From Diphasiastrum complanatum (Eukaryota; Streptophyta; Lycopodiopsida; Lycopodiales; Lycopodiaceae), in NCBI GenBank assembly GCA_029204225.1, contig CM055104.1:49341981-49393817 (forward strand): a DNA stretch of 51,837 nucleotides. Reading direction: 5' to 3'. The notes under the pieces were generated by a model, which ran no database searches, had not been told where the DNA came from, and was given only the letters and a program-made list of their open reading frames with translations. Below, one piece after another: positions 33,341 through 43,896 of the stretch (positions are counted from its first letter, which is position 1; every line of letters begins with the position of its first letter). Made by a program: the position numbers and the translations under genes.

Positions 33341-34795
33341 AGGTGCATGTGATGTTTCTGGAATTAGCATAAATGCTTATTCTACATTTTTTAGAATAGT
33401 TAAAAGCTTTTTCTCAAGTGATGGTGAAGAAAATTTATCTGTCGTGTCCATATCGAGTAAGATTAGCAAGAAATTATTATAATGACGGAATATTCAAAGT
33501 AGTTGGCCACCCTTCACATAACTGAATTATACAAATCAGAATATGGTGAGCTCAATTACAACGATTGCAATAATATTTTTCTTGATATTGAAAATGTACT
33601 AAAATACATTATTCGATTCTATAAACTAGACGAATATCAAGTAAATGAAAAGATCATTATTGTAATAAAATTGGATGAATCTGAAATCATCAAGGGTCAA
33701 AAGTTGGAATGAGTGAGTGTCACTTTGATGAACAAAATTGCAGATACAAATGATCGAACGTTTAGTGTTCAATCGGAAAGTCACATATGGTGGTTGGCGG
33801 CATTCCAGACATACATTTCAATTTTCATTTAGAATATCGTTATTAACACTTCATACCTTGTCAGTTTTTATTGACATGTCATGCATTACTTGCTTCTCTA
33901 CAGGTCTTGAAAGAGGACCATAAAATACTTTCATGGATATTTTCAAGAACAAATTATGGCAAGATTATAAAGAGACATTTGGAGGGTGAAAAATTTATAG
34001 TCAAAAACCATGGAAGTTTTCAAATCAATGGCACCTTGCAGGGGATTTGAAAACATTGAAATGTATGTATAATGTCTCTCATGGGACAACATCAAAGCAT
34101 CCATGTCTTTATTGCATGAAGTCTGTGGCTAAAGCAGCAATTAGGAGGTTGGAAATAGTTCTGTCAAATGCAGGACTACATAAAGGGAATGTCACGATTG
34201 AAAAAAGTGACAGACTCTCCGGGAAAAAAGGAAAGGTTCCTAATAAGCCATCAATTGGAGGTGCTAAAGCAAGAAGATTCTTATCCAATCACACATGCAA
34301 AGAATTAGTGTTAGATACGAAATTTGGAGAGAAATTGTTCAAGCCACACGAACACTGGAATGAAGTAATCGAGTGGAAAAGAGACAAGTGTAGACCAACT
34401 TAGACAAACTCATAGGTGTTATCAGGAAATAAAACCTACCATCATAAGATATGAGGACTTTGCAAAATCATTGCACCACATTTGTAGAATCTGTACATGA
34501 TTGTTGGGAAAAAGACAACGTTACTCATTACATGGTGCTAATCTATATCATTATCTGGTACTTTTCTCATTCAGGCTTGTAGTTTTTTCTACTGATGTAA
34601 CTAATCAAACATATTGTTTGTAGCACATCCTTCTTCATCATGCAACTTATTTGCAAAGGATTATGGGAGCTTAAGTATCTGGTCATCACAAGGCATGGAA
34701 AAATCTCATTGGCAAGCAAGGGGAGAATTTCATAGAACAACAAATCATGGAGAACACAATTCAAGAAATAAATATTTAGTTCAACTTTTTCAGTG
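33341..34795 (+). pseudogene. candidate DDE-type transposase relic
   Basis: Several short frames, broken by stops, together resemble the RNase-H-fold transposases of large DNA transposons. IIIVIKLDESEII (33653-33691) supplies a possible first Asp. LAGDLKTLKCMY (from about 34035) supplies a second, followed by HPCLYC, a Cys-x2-Cys like the zinc site often found after the second Asp. SSQGMEKSHWQARGEF and TTNHGE (about 34684-34750) supply a possible Glu. GGAKARRFL near 34258 resembles a segment found in such proteins. The order and spacing fit, but each match is short and the superfamily is not identified. This is the least certain main call. Confidence 0.4.
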
Positions 34796-34927
34796 ATTTT
34801 ATAGAAGAGCACAACCTAGATATCAAGCTAAAAACTCGCCAAGTATTACAATATTTTGAAAGGCATTCAAATTCATAACAAAAGAGAGATCCTTGTAATA
34901 TATCAAAAATCTATTACAAAAAATTGT

Positions 34928-35973
34928 TTAATTATCATCATCATCCTCTTCAAGATTCGGACGAATGGTATTGTCATGAAGGAATAATCTCCTTTCATAT
35001 GGATCCAAAAATTCTAATTTTTTTCTTTTGCTCATATCAATGTAACCCGAATAAAGGGCCATTGCAGATGATCTTTTTGTAGTCTCATTGGGAGTATAAC
35101 CCAATATGTTAATAGCCAAATCCCTTTTCACAAAAAACTATTTTAGATATTCTTCTTGCGTACTTATGGCCTCCTAAACAAACTGATAATGATTTGATGG
35201 CCATAATGACAGTGGTTGCATATGGATTAAAAGATGAATGATATATACAAATCTCATTATTTTGAAAGTTTTTCAAATAATGAGATTGAGACACATCCTT
35301 TCTCCCGGCTGATACACCTCGTACGCCTCCATGTCTCATACCAAAGGCATCAATTTCAATAGCATCCTGTAAACGAGAAAATAAAAATAAATTTAGAATG
35401 ATACATAACATTGCAAACACATACTTTAACACAGTGTTTGAAATATGAAAACTGAACAATATCAATACCAGTATAATATTTACGTACCAGATCATAATCA
35501 TCATATTCAACGACGTTTGCTCTGCTAATGTCATGTCCTCCAATGGCCTCTACATTTCCAGAGGGGATATATCTAGGCCTTGGGGGATATTTTTTTTGGA
35601 ATTCCAAAAATTCCTCCTCTGTAGGCAAAGTTTTTTCATAGGCTTTAGATTTTTCAATCATGGCCTCCAAGGTCTCATTGCCAGATTTTCAATTGCCATC
35701 TTTATCATAATCTATCTCACTTTCAAGGTCATCATATGTGTAATCAACAATGTCGAAAAATTCTGATAAATTTTGAGCAAAAATTGAGAGGATTTCATCC
35801 TCTATCAAATTCAAAACATCTTCTATATTATGAAATGAAATATAACTTTCATTATTTATAAAATATAAGGGAACATCGAGTAGAGTTAATTGATTAACAG
35901 GAGATGCAGATGGAAGAGAATCAAAGAGAATTATAGAACGAGGGAGAGTTTTTAGATGAAATATCATTGGCAT
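34928..35973 (-). pseudogene. unknown transposon gene with a GT-AG intron
   Basis: Minus strand, ATG at 35973. Exon 1 is rich in acidic residues (DYTYDDLESEIDYDKDG), has an in-frame TGA at 35691-35689, then reads TEEEFLEFQKKYPPRPRYIP and GGHDISRANVVEYDDYDL. An intron of 121 nt (35487-35367, GTACGT...TTTACAG) joins in phase to DAIEIDAFGMRHGGVRGVSA, then SFNPYATTVIMAIKSLSV. A frameshift near 35135 leads to a C-terminus that ends LEEDDDDN at 34928. It is divergent to the H3-like gene, sharing a 1.5-kb intergenic region with it. No known domain recognised. The clean splice sites suggest a once-functional gene. Confidence 0.6.
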
Positions 35974-36302
35974 TCAAAAAATTCCAGAAGTTAGTTTTTT
36001 GAAGACATGGAAGAACTAGCCATATTTTGAACCTGATATCGGTTCAATGCGACAGAATGATATTGGTAGAGGAATGAACCACAGTTGGCGCGTTGATCCG
36101 ATATCGTTAGGATGAGAATGAAATTTTCTGCAAGCACACGTCAGAAGAGGCTGATATCGATTCAGCGCACCTGAATGAATTTGACTGTGCACTGTATGGA
36201 AAGGCGCGCGTCGATTCGATATCGCGAGAAAAAAAGAAAACAAAATGATTAGTGAGTTCAAAATGAAAGATCACGGAATTGAAATATGGAGAGTGGTGCC
36301 CA

Positions 36303-36311
36303 TATTTATAG
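36303..36311 (-). promoter_or_regulatory. TATA box for the minus-strand unknown gene
   Basis: CTATAAATA on the minus strand, 330 bp upstream of the ATG at 35973. Confidence 0.45.
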
Positions 36312-37228
36312 CCAATTTCTATTGATCACAACCATACATTTTTCAAATAATGAATTGAGGAACACGGCCTATATTTATCCACCAATCAGAATGAGACAAA
36401 TTTGTTCCTACGTCGGAATACATTAAATAGTCTATCACCAGATTCTACGAATCATCATTAGCCCTGATCCTAGAATTTGTACCTGTGTCAGAATACATTA
36501 AATAGTCTATCACTAGCCTCACCGAATTATCATTAAACAAATAATAAACAAATAATAAATGGACAACATTGAAAAACATGTACGAGGAGAATCATTATAG
36601 ACTCTCTCCCTATTTAAGGACCATAAAGACAAAAAAATTTCTTTTGAGATAATGTTCATTCAGAATATTTTCATAAGGCGTTCATAATGCGTTCCGCGTC
36701 TCAGATATCAGATCAGCGCGCCTTTGGAGAAGACAGTGACGTCGAATAGCTATTGTAGGAAAAAAAAGTTGGAAAATTTTCAAAATTACTGGAGGGTATT
36801 TTGCATGATCAAAACTTGATTTGATAGACTCTTCATATTGTCCAAAGCTAAGGAGAATCTATCGAGTCAAGCTTTGATCATTCATATTATCTTTCAATAT
36901 CGGTTCAGTGCACGAAAATAGCCTCTCTAATTTTCACATTCTGTATATGCGCGTCAATTTGCTATTGGGTGAAATAATGGCCATTGAAATTTTTTTAAGT
37001 TATTATGATTGGATATAAAAAAAGTTCAGATATTTATAGCTTAACTTGTCAATTTCAGCAATAAATTGTAGATGTGATCATACTTTTGTTTTAATTAATT
37101 GTGGTCATTATTATTGACTAATCATTTTTTTTTTATTGACAAGCCTCTGAATATCTTGAAGTAATCATCAACGTAATCCGAACCTCGGACATCCAAACCA
37201 CCACGTTTGCAATCATTTCGTATTTTCT

Positions 37229-37237
37229 CTATATAAA
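37229..37237 (+). promoter_or_regulatory. TATA box for the H3-like gene
   Basis: CTATATAAA, 233 bp upstream of the ATG at 37470. A start about 30 bp downstream would place three motif copies (37297, 37391, 37443) in the 5' untranslated region. Confidence 0.45.
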
Positions 37238-37469
37238 CAAATAGACGACGCTAAAATTTTTTTGCTTAAATTTCTTGTCGTTCTCTACATCCATGCGATA
37301 TCGATTCAGCGTACTCGAAGCAACCTTCCTACAATCCACTTTTACTCGCACGCGTCCATCCACTACCAACTATCGGTTAGATTTATTTCAGGTATCGGTT
37401 TAACGTGCTCGACCTGACTTCTAAGCCTGAGTTATCCTTCATCACGCGCTGATTTGATATTGGATACTA

Positions 37470-39088
37470 ATGGCTCGGACTAAGCAGACAACACGAGTCC
37501 ACCCTGGTGGAATCCCAATCATAGAAGGGGGTCAGGGAAATGCACCACCACCGCCTCGTCCAACATCACCTCCTCCTAGGCCAAAGGGCAGAAGAAGAGA
37601 CCCACCCTGGCTCAAGGATATTCGGAAGCTACAGAAGACCAATAATCTTCTGAATCCAAAAGCTCACATACAAAAATTCGTCAGACAGGTTACAAGAAGT
37701 CTATCTGCAGATGTGAGATGGACTGTAACGACAATAGAGACGTTGCACACTGCATATGAGGATTTTCAAGTGAAATTTTTTTCAAATACTGTTGTTGCAG
37801 CTGTCCATGCCAAGAGGGTGACCATCATGCCCAAGGATTTCAACATTGTGTTCAGGCTACGGGACATATATGACAAATTTATAGAGTACTTTAGACCTGC
37901 TATTTTCTCTCCTCCAAAGCAAGACTCAGATAGGAGAAAACGAAAGCAATCTCAACCATCTCGGTTTGTTTTTTGTATATAGAACGGGAGAGTTTCAAAG
38001 AAGAGGAGGTCTCATGACCCTCCTAATAAAACGAGGGATTTTTCAAAGCCATCTCCTCTGGATAAGATTATATCTGCTAGGCAATCTCCTCCCAAGTCTC
38101 CTCCTAACTCTCCTTCTTCTCCTCCTAGAACTCCATTTTTAACTTCTCCTGCTAAATCTACCTCTCCTAATAAATCTCCTCCTCCTTCAAAATCTATGTC
38201 TCCTCCTACCCCCATAAATATTAGTTTCCCACCTCCTGTTCTAGAAAATGATTTAGATGATTTTGTATATATAAAGGTAGAATCAATTTTGAATGACAAT
38301 TCTTTTTGTGCTTTATCTGTATTACTTCAGTCACCCCCTGCACTTGCCTTTGAAAATACTCCTCAATATGTACAATATGACCAATTGTTGAATACATATC
38401 TTAAAGCTTTAGGTCCTAGATACAGTTTTAAGATGTCGAAGACCAATGCTGGTCTTCCCCTTCCTAAATTAGATACATGTGAATTAGAAAGTAGGGATAA
38501 AATGCTAGCTGATAATGTAGGAGGTGGGGCAATTCAGTACTGGATGGAGTTTTTCCAGACCCCATTATTTATAGATGTAGCATTGTTTCCCCTTCAATTC
38601 ATGGCTACATTTGATTTTCCTGATTTCAAAAGTCTGCATGATATATGCTCCAATACGTCAGACTTGGGACTCCAATTCTTGTACTGCCATACATAACAAA
38701 GTAAGTGTCTATTTTTCAGATTTTGTTTTATTGAATTTTTCATATGAATTTTGATTTCACATTGATTCTCATAAATTTATTGTTTTATGATTTCAGTGAT
38801 CATTGGAGCTTATGTGTGTTGTCCTTGTACGTCAATGATGAGGGTGTGTGTAATCCAATTTTTTTAAAGATGAACTCTATTACACACACACACACACACA
38901 CATTTAACTGTGTTTATGTTTTTTTCAGTTTAAATGCCCGAAGGTCTCCCCAATGGAGATAATACACTTCAGACAGGAGACCATAAAGCTTGTGATCGAA
39001 AATTCATATCCAGTTGCAGTGGTAGAGTATTCTCCACCCAAGCTACTTCCAACTAGAGAAATAGATTTAGAGATCATAGATAGTTGAT
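37470..39088 (+). pseudogene. histone H3-like / Ser-Pro linker / Ulp1-like fusion gene
   Basis: One frame runs from the ATG at 37470 to 38696, broken by a single TAG at 37980-37982. Residues 1-7 are MARTKQT, identical to histone H3. Residues 25-45 are Pro/Arg-rich. Residues 48-132 align with the H3 fold without a gap, including AVHAKRVTIMPKD at 111-123. Loop 1 has canonical H3 length, without the extra residue typical of CENH3. Then follow RRKRKQ, a linker of repeated Ser-Pro (SPPKSPPNSPSSPPRTP), and a C-terminal part. A one-base shift near 38660 leads to ILVLPYIT, an intron at 38701-38796 (GTAAGT...TTTCAG) and DHWSLCVLSLYVNDEG. That resembles the H-W-S core of Ulp1/C48 SUMO proteases. The end (FKCPKVSPMEIIHFR to IIDS) starts at 38933 and stops at 39088. 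The Cys of the triad is not found. Confidence 0.8.
38882..38902 (+). repeat. (AC)n microsatellite
   Basis: About ten AC units just after KMNSI in the C48-like exon, before a TTTTTTTCAG acceptor at 38932. No GT donor is visible, so the expansion may have destroyed one. Confidence 0.8.
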
Positions 39089-40389
39089 ATTGATAAAACA
39101 TTCATCTCACTTAATGTGGATGAGACACATGTACAATTTTTTTTTTATAGAAATATATTTACAGTTTTCTATGGTGGTTCTTACTTGTTTGTTTTTCTAT
39201 TATTAATTCAGGTTATGATTCATTCATCTTCAATTTCTACGAGATTTTCGACATGTTTGTTTTTCATAGCCTTGGTCTGCCTTGTCTTTACCATGATTTT
39301 TTTTGGATGAGTTCAGAAAGATGATTTGATCAAACCTTTGCCACAACCAATCCAAACATGCGACATTAGTTCACTTAGATTTGTTGCAGCAAAGCTTTGA
39401 TCAGATCATCTTCTGAACATATCCAAATCTGCCAAGACAAGGACAATGTAGACCAAGGCAATGAAGACCAAAAATACAACCGATATATACGAGACTTCAA
39501 CAAGGGCAAGTGTTGATTTGATATCTGATTGTAGTGGTCACTGGAGTTCAAGTGATTGAAGATCTCTCCAATGGAGATAATGCATTTCCTGTAGGAGACA
39601 ATGAATCTTGTTATCAAAAATACATATTATCCAGTTGCAATTACATTGTGTTTTGCACCATGGAAATGGAGATCATAGAAATCAAAGAGCCTCATAGAAA
39701 AAGTGGTTCATATATTTTCAAAAATGATGTATACAAAAAATTGTATTACATAATACAAAATTCCATAGTTCATAATCTATGGATCTTCAATTTTGATGTT
39801 CCAATATCTTTGCATTTTATATGCTCTTCCTGCCTTACTCTTACCTGCAAAAGAGCAATTTTTTTAGTTAATATATTTTATGAAACTGATTCACTTAGAA
39901 ATAGAAAAAAAAAAATATTTTTGTATGGCATAACGTACCTTTACACCATTCAATCGAAATTGATAGTACTGAGGTAGATCGAATTGCAACATGTCTAGTT
40001 CTGATCAAATGTGATTGAGACACCAATTTTCCTCGACCTCAACCATTGCAAGAATGTTGTCATTTCTTTTCACTGTTATCTGAAGTTGCTCTTGAGGGTT
40101 TATACCAAAATCTTGATCAAGTGGCTTCCAAACATTTTTGTATTTAATCCATCTTCTATAATAGAGCAGCAAAGTGAGCATTTGTTTTTTGATGTGATAT
40201 CTAAATGTCATGGATGAGTAACATACTCTGCACTCAACTTGTTGATTTTTTTTTTCTATCCCAACTATCATCCAACAACTCGACGATTATTCCAGCACTC
40301 AAGTCCTTACAAATAAACATTGTTTTCGTTCTCAAACATTGCATTTGAAAAAAAAATCAACAAAAATAGTAAAAGATAGATACCAACTT
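39089..40389. other. decayed transposon interior
   Basis: No gene assigned. The block 39556-39650 (TCTCCAATGGAGATAATGCA...) is a diverged copy of the last H3-fusion exon (38945-39035), showing local duplication. A minus frame 40271-40005 (88 codons) has no recognised motif and may continue the right-end gene. Confidence 0.4.
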
Positions 40390-41109
40390 AATATATTATT
40401 CTTTAATCCAGTGCTACATTTTAATATACTCTGAATATCAATATATAGCCTAGATAGAAAACTTTCTGAAATTGCTGCATCAGGAGAAATCCATTTCTCA
40501 CTCGAAAAATCTAGTAGAGAATATGGCTCTAATCTACCAACTAAACCATTTTTATCAGGAAAATAGGTGTGATCATAAAAAAACTTCTGACTCTAAAAGT
40601 GATTTTGGAGAATGACCTTTATATTGTAAAATACCGATATCCGAATGCATGCCATCGATTATTCCTGCAATCGATTGAACTGTTTGCCATTCAACGAAAT
40701 TTGATGGACACAAATCTGCAAAACCAACAAAAACATCTCAAGAAAAATATAATTTAAAGAAAATGCTAACTCTAAGAAAATTAAATCTGAAAACTTACAA
40801 TTGCATTTTCTTGTATTATTTGGATTCAGATTATGAATGTTGAGTTCATTGTGAATGCTAAACTAAAACTTTCGTGATAGATTGACCAACAGGCAATACT
40901 TTAAAATCCATTATCTTGCCTTTCCAAGAGCTTCTATATATGTTATCCAATCTTTTTCTTTTTTGGAATGAGCCTTTTGCAGAGGGATGCATCAAGATCT
41001 ATTGATATTTTCAATATATTCTTGGTATCCATTGATCTTTTACATTTTTTTCATTGCAAATATTGATTGCATCAATGGTTCCTCTTGGTCTTGGATTATG
41101 TGTAGCCAT
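40390..41109 (-). pseudogene. right-end gene of the TIR transposon, unknown
   Basis: Minus strand from an ATG at 41109: MATHNPRPRGTIDAINICNE, then stops, then SFQKRKRLDNIYRSSWKGK and MDFKVLPVGQSITKVLV. An intron of 83 nt (40798-40716, GTAAGT...TTTTGCAG) fits canonical borders. The next exon reads CPSNFVEWQTVQSIAGII in a frame overlapping ICVHQISLNGKQ, and further on SEKWISPDAAISESFLSRL. The start lies 450 bp inside the right terminal repeat and is transcribed toward the centre, mirroring the left-end gene. Family unknown. The WIS-D-A segment faintly recalls the start of Ulp1 domains but is too short to rely on. The lower edge is approximate. Confidence 0.4.
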
Positions 41110-41525
41110 TAGTCAAAAATACGAGTACGCAAGCTGAGAACGGAGAGAATGTAGAGATTGCAAGGTAAACCTAAGAATGAAAATCCAAAATAAGAGATAG
41201 AATAAAGAAAATGAGAGGTATACCTATGAATGACAAGAAGTTCCTAAACTACAAGGATTAGTTAACCACACTTTATGACTATTGACGTCAACTTTATCTC
41301 GAGTGCACAGTGAATGGTAGCATAAGAGTATTCGGACAGTAACTATGGTCCAATCACAATTGTTTGTTCTGCCCGACAGGATATTTGAAAATCACGAAAA
41401 TTTGGTCGAAAAGGTTAAATACAATTTCCTTCCGTCAACCACTTTTACAGTTCGTCACAGATGGACACCATTCATTGGGACACATAAGCGTTGAAAGCGT
41501 GCGAAGTCAAAAACAACATCTTGAG

Positions 41526-41561
41526 AAAGGGCCCATTTTGAGTTCTAATATCCCCTAATGT
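41526..41561 (-). repeat. right terminal inverted repeat
   Basis: Reverse complement begins ACATTAGGGGATATTAGAAC and ends CTCAAAATGGGCCCTTT, pairing with 32318-32353. Confidence 0.85.
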
Positions 41562-42346
41562 AAGATTGTATCTGTTAAGAACATTGTGAAGATACCTTTG
41601 TTGAGTGATGTAAATCAGTCGCTTCGCTCTGTCTCTGTGGATTTGAATGCCCAAACAGAAGTGAGCTTCGCCCATATCAGTCATGTCAAACTTTGAAAAC
41701 ATCATCTGCTTAGAATCCTTGACCAAATTCGTATTGTTGTTGAAGAGCAACGTATCATCCATGTATAAGGTGATGATAATGAAAGATTGCTGCACTGACT
41801 TGGAATAGACGTTGTGCTTGGTTTGAATCCTTGTTCAATGATGAATGTGTTGATCCTCTGAAACCAAGCTCTGGCAGACTGTTTCAAGCCATAAAGTGCT
41901 TTGTGGAGTTTACAGACATGATTCTTCACACCTTCCAAAATGTATCCTTTAGGCTAGATCATGTAGATATCTTCTTGTATAACTCTATTCATATAGGTTG
42001 TTTGCACATCAAGTTGATGTACTTCAAGGTCGACAACTGCAGCATAAGACAGGAGTATTCAGATCGACGAATGTTTGACTACTAGACTGAAAGTCTCGCT
42101 GTAGTCGACGTTGGAGATCTGAGTAAATCCTCATGCTACCAGTCTTGCCTTCCTTCGATCAATTGCTCCATTGGCATCGTATTTAATCTTGAAGATCCAT
42201 TTGTAATCAATGATATTGCAAACAATAGGAGCTTTGACTAGTGACCACATCTGGTTCTTGATCAGAGAGCAATACTCTCTGTCCATAGTTTCTCTCCAGA
42301 GATCAGAGTCTAGTTGGTTGATTGCCTCTTTGACTATCGTCGGTTC
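41562..42346 (-). pseudogene. copia A: reverse transcriptase N-terminal part
   Basis: Minus strand, right to left: TIVKEAINQLDSDLWRETMD, WSLVKAPIVCNIIDYKWIFK (42346-42131). Then come LHKALYGLKQSARAW (41938-41840), the active-site YMDD in ITLYMDDTLLF (about 41782-41750) and MGEAHFCLGIQIHRD. It then ends at the terminal repeat of the DNA transposon. Frames shift at least twice. The right edge is the GGTTC target duplication of copia B. The RT tail and RNase H continue at 32317-31541. Confidence 0.88.
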
Positions 42347-43113
42347 TGTTAAAACTGAAAAACAATCCATATTGATTTTTTGGCTTGCTACAAATATTGT
42401 ACCATGCAAGTATGTAGCTCATAAATGCAAAATGCCAAATTTGTCCTAGATATAACTCGAGCTATATGGATATATAATATCTAGATTGATGAGTACAACT
42501 TGCATATAGTTTGTACATATAGAATTAGCAAAGTTATGCTTGTAGAAACTCGTGGCAATTCACATGCATTAATTGTAAGTGATCCATAGTGACATGCAAG
42601 GCATGCACAAAGTGTAATGGACACATGCATGATGATTTGGACATTTCTAGTTAGAACTAGCACACTTGAAAAAAGTTGGTAGAATTTCATGCATGGGAAG
42701 TGACAAATGTCACATAGACTCTAGATGTCACTTTAGATATCATTTTATGATGATTGGATGTGGTTGTACCTCTAGATACCAATAGGTGTAGCTCTCCTCA
42801 CAATCAATGATGAAGAAGCAAAGTTTTGTAGCTATCTCATTTTGGATCTAAACAATTTTGCTTGTTATCTCTCTATCTTTCTCTCTCTAACTCATGTTGA
42901 AGCTAATGCTCATACACTGATATCTTGTAGTTTTGCTCATTATTGATTTATTGCTATCATATTCTATTGCTTAGCATGCTAGATTGTGGTTAAGCCATAT
43001 CTTCTAAACTAGATCTTGTTAATCAATCTAGAATCAGGCTAATCACAAAGCTTAATTAGATCCATCATACTTGTGGATATTTCTCACACGTGTGAAATCT
43101 GGAAATTTTGTCA
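42347..43113 (+). repeat. 5' LTR of copia B
   Basis: 767 bp, TG...CA. It differs from the 3' LTR by point changes and small indels (for example near 42770 and 43030). Confidence 0.92.
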
Positions 43114-43126
43114 TGGTATCAGAGCC
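43114..43126 (+). other. primer binding site, initiator tRNA-Met
   Basis: TGGTATCAGAGCC with no gap after the LTR. Confidence 0.9.
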
Positions 43127-43606
43127 AAATTAAGCTTTGCATGCTAACATCTCTGATTGTACAAGAAATTGAGAGCTAAATCAAGCAAAAAAACAGTTTT
43201 ACACTTTTTCTCACCTTTCTCTGAAGTGGATTTGGATCAGATCGGATTGAAACTGAATTTTCAGACCTGAAAAGTGGTAGTATGGATCTGGAATTTCGCA
43301 CGTGTGAAAATCAGTGATACTCAGTCTCTTTTATTTCCTTGCTTATAGATCCAAAGATAGTAGTGTTATAGCTTGATGGAAAGCTTATGATCTGTACTTT
43401 CCATAAAAATTGAAACCAAATCAATCTGATGTGTCTATCAAGAGTTATAACCTCTTAAAGAGGATAGGGATAGATCCAAGAATACCCTTTTAGTTTTAAA
43501 TGAACCTTATGCAAGGTAGGTATTGTTGAAGGTAAGAAATAAGTCACTTCAAGTCTTCTAACACTATCTATGAAAATTCAAAGATAATAGAGTCTATTTT
43601 GATACT

Positions 43607-43896
43607 ACAGGATGTTATGGATATTGTGCTTGGTGTTGAGGAGGAGCCTCAAACATAGGCTAAAATTCCTAAGTATAGGAAGAGAGCTAGAATGGCTCTA
43701 CATTTCATTAAGATGTACTTCAAAGACCAAGAAGAAGAAAGTGAAGTGTTTCTTCTGTGGCAAGAAGAGGCACTATTCCTCTAATTGCTTTAAGAAGAAA
43801 AACCAACTCAAGCAAGCTAATCTCTCCAAAGAGATTGAAGAAGATTCTGTTGCAAGTGATAGAGAAGGATCACTCATGGTGTCCAGTTTTTCTTGA
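43607..43896 (+). pseudogene. copia B gag remnant with zinc knuckle
   Basis: The gag core is reduced to LQDVMDIVLGVEEEPQ, a TAG, and YRKRARMALHFIKM. Most of gag (about 200 codons by comparison with other copies) is then deleted, jumping to KTKKKKVKCFFCGKKRHYSS with NCF, a CCHC knuckle at about 43747-43788. In the knuckle Arg replaces the Gly before His. The frame closes at a TGA at 43894-43896. The relic at 49093 carries a similar gag start. Confidence 0.82.

Larger units (their letters stand above)
36035..37461. repeat. array of GATATCGATTCAGCGCAC motifs in the divergent control region
   Basis: Nine copies in both orientations. Plus: 36035-36052, 36153-36170, 36704-36722, 36896-36913, 37297-37314, 37391-37408. 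Minus: 36087-36105, 36204-36223, 37443-37461. The core GATATCGATTCAGCGCAC is exact at 36153. It lies between two divergently oriented genes. It also matches the motif array upstream of the other H3-like gene in its GATATCG start, TTCA middle and GYGCRC end. Likely bound by an element protein to control transcription or transposition (inference). Confidence 0.72.
32318..41561. mobile_element. 9.2-kb TIR DNA transposon carrying an H3-like gene
   Basis: It splits the RT of copia A exactly where its ends lie. Terminal inverted repeats of 36 bp (30 matches) begin ACATTAGGG and end CTCAAAATGGGCCCTTT. On the two sides the copia reading frame would stay in phase if about three bases at the junction (one right of the insert, two left) belong to the target. 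That leaves no obvious target-site duplication. Contents from the left: a coiled-coil gene, a transposase-like relic with candidate D, D and E residues, a minus-strand unknown gene with an intron, a divergent control region, the H3-like/C48-like fusion gene and a minus-strand gene at the right end. All coding parts carry stops or shifts. Superfamily not recognised. Confidence 0.82.

Noticed and set aside
37470-37982. Centromeric CENH3 gene
   Set aside because: Loop 1 has canonical H3 length with no extra residue, the protein is fused to a Ser-Pro linker and C48-like part, and it lies inside transposon terminal repeats.
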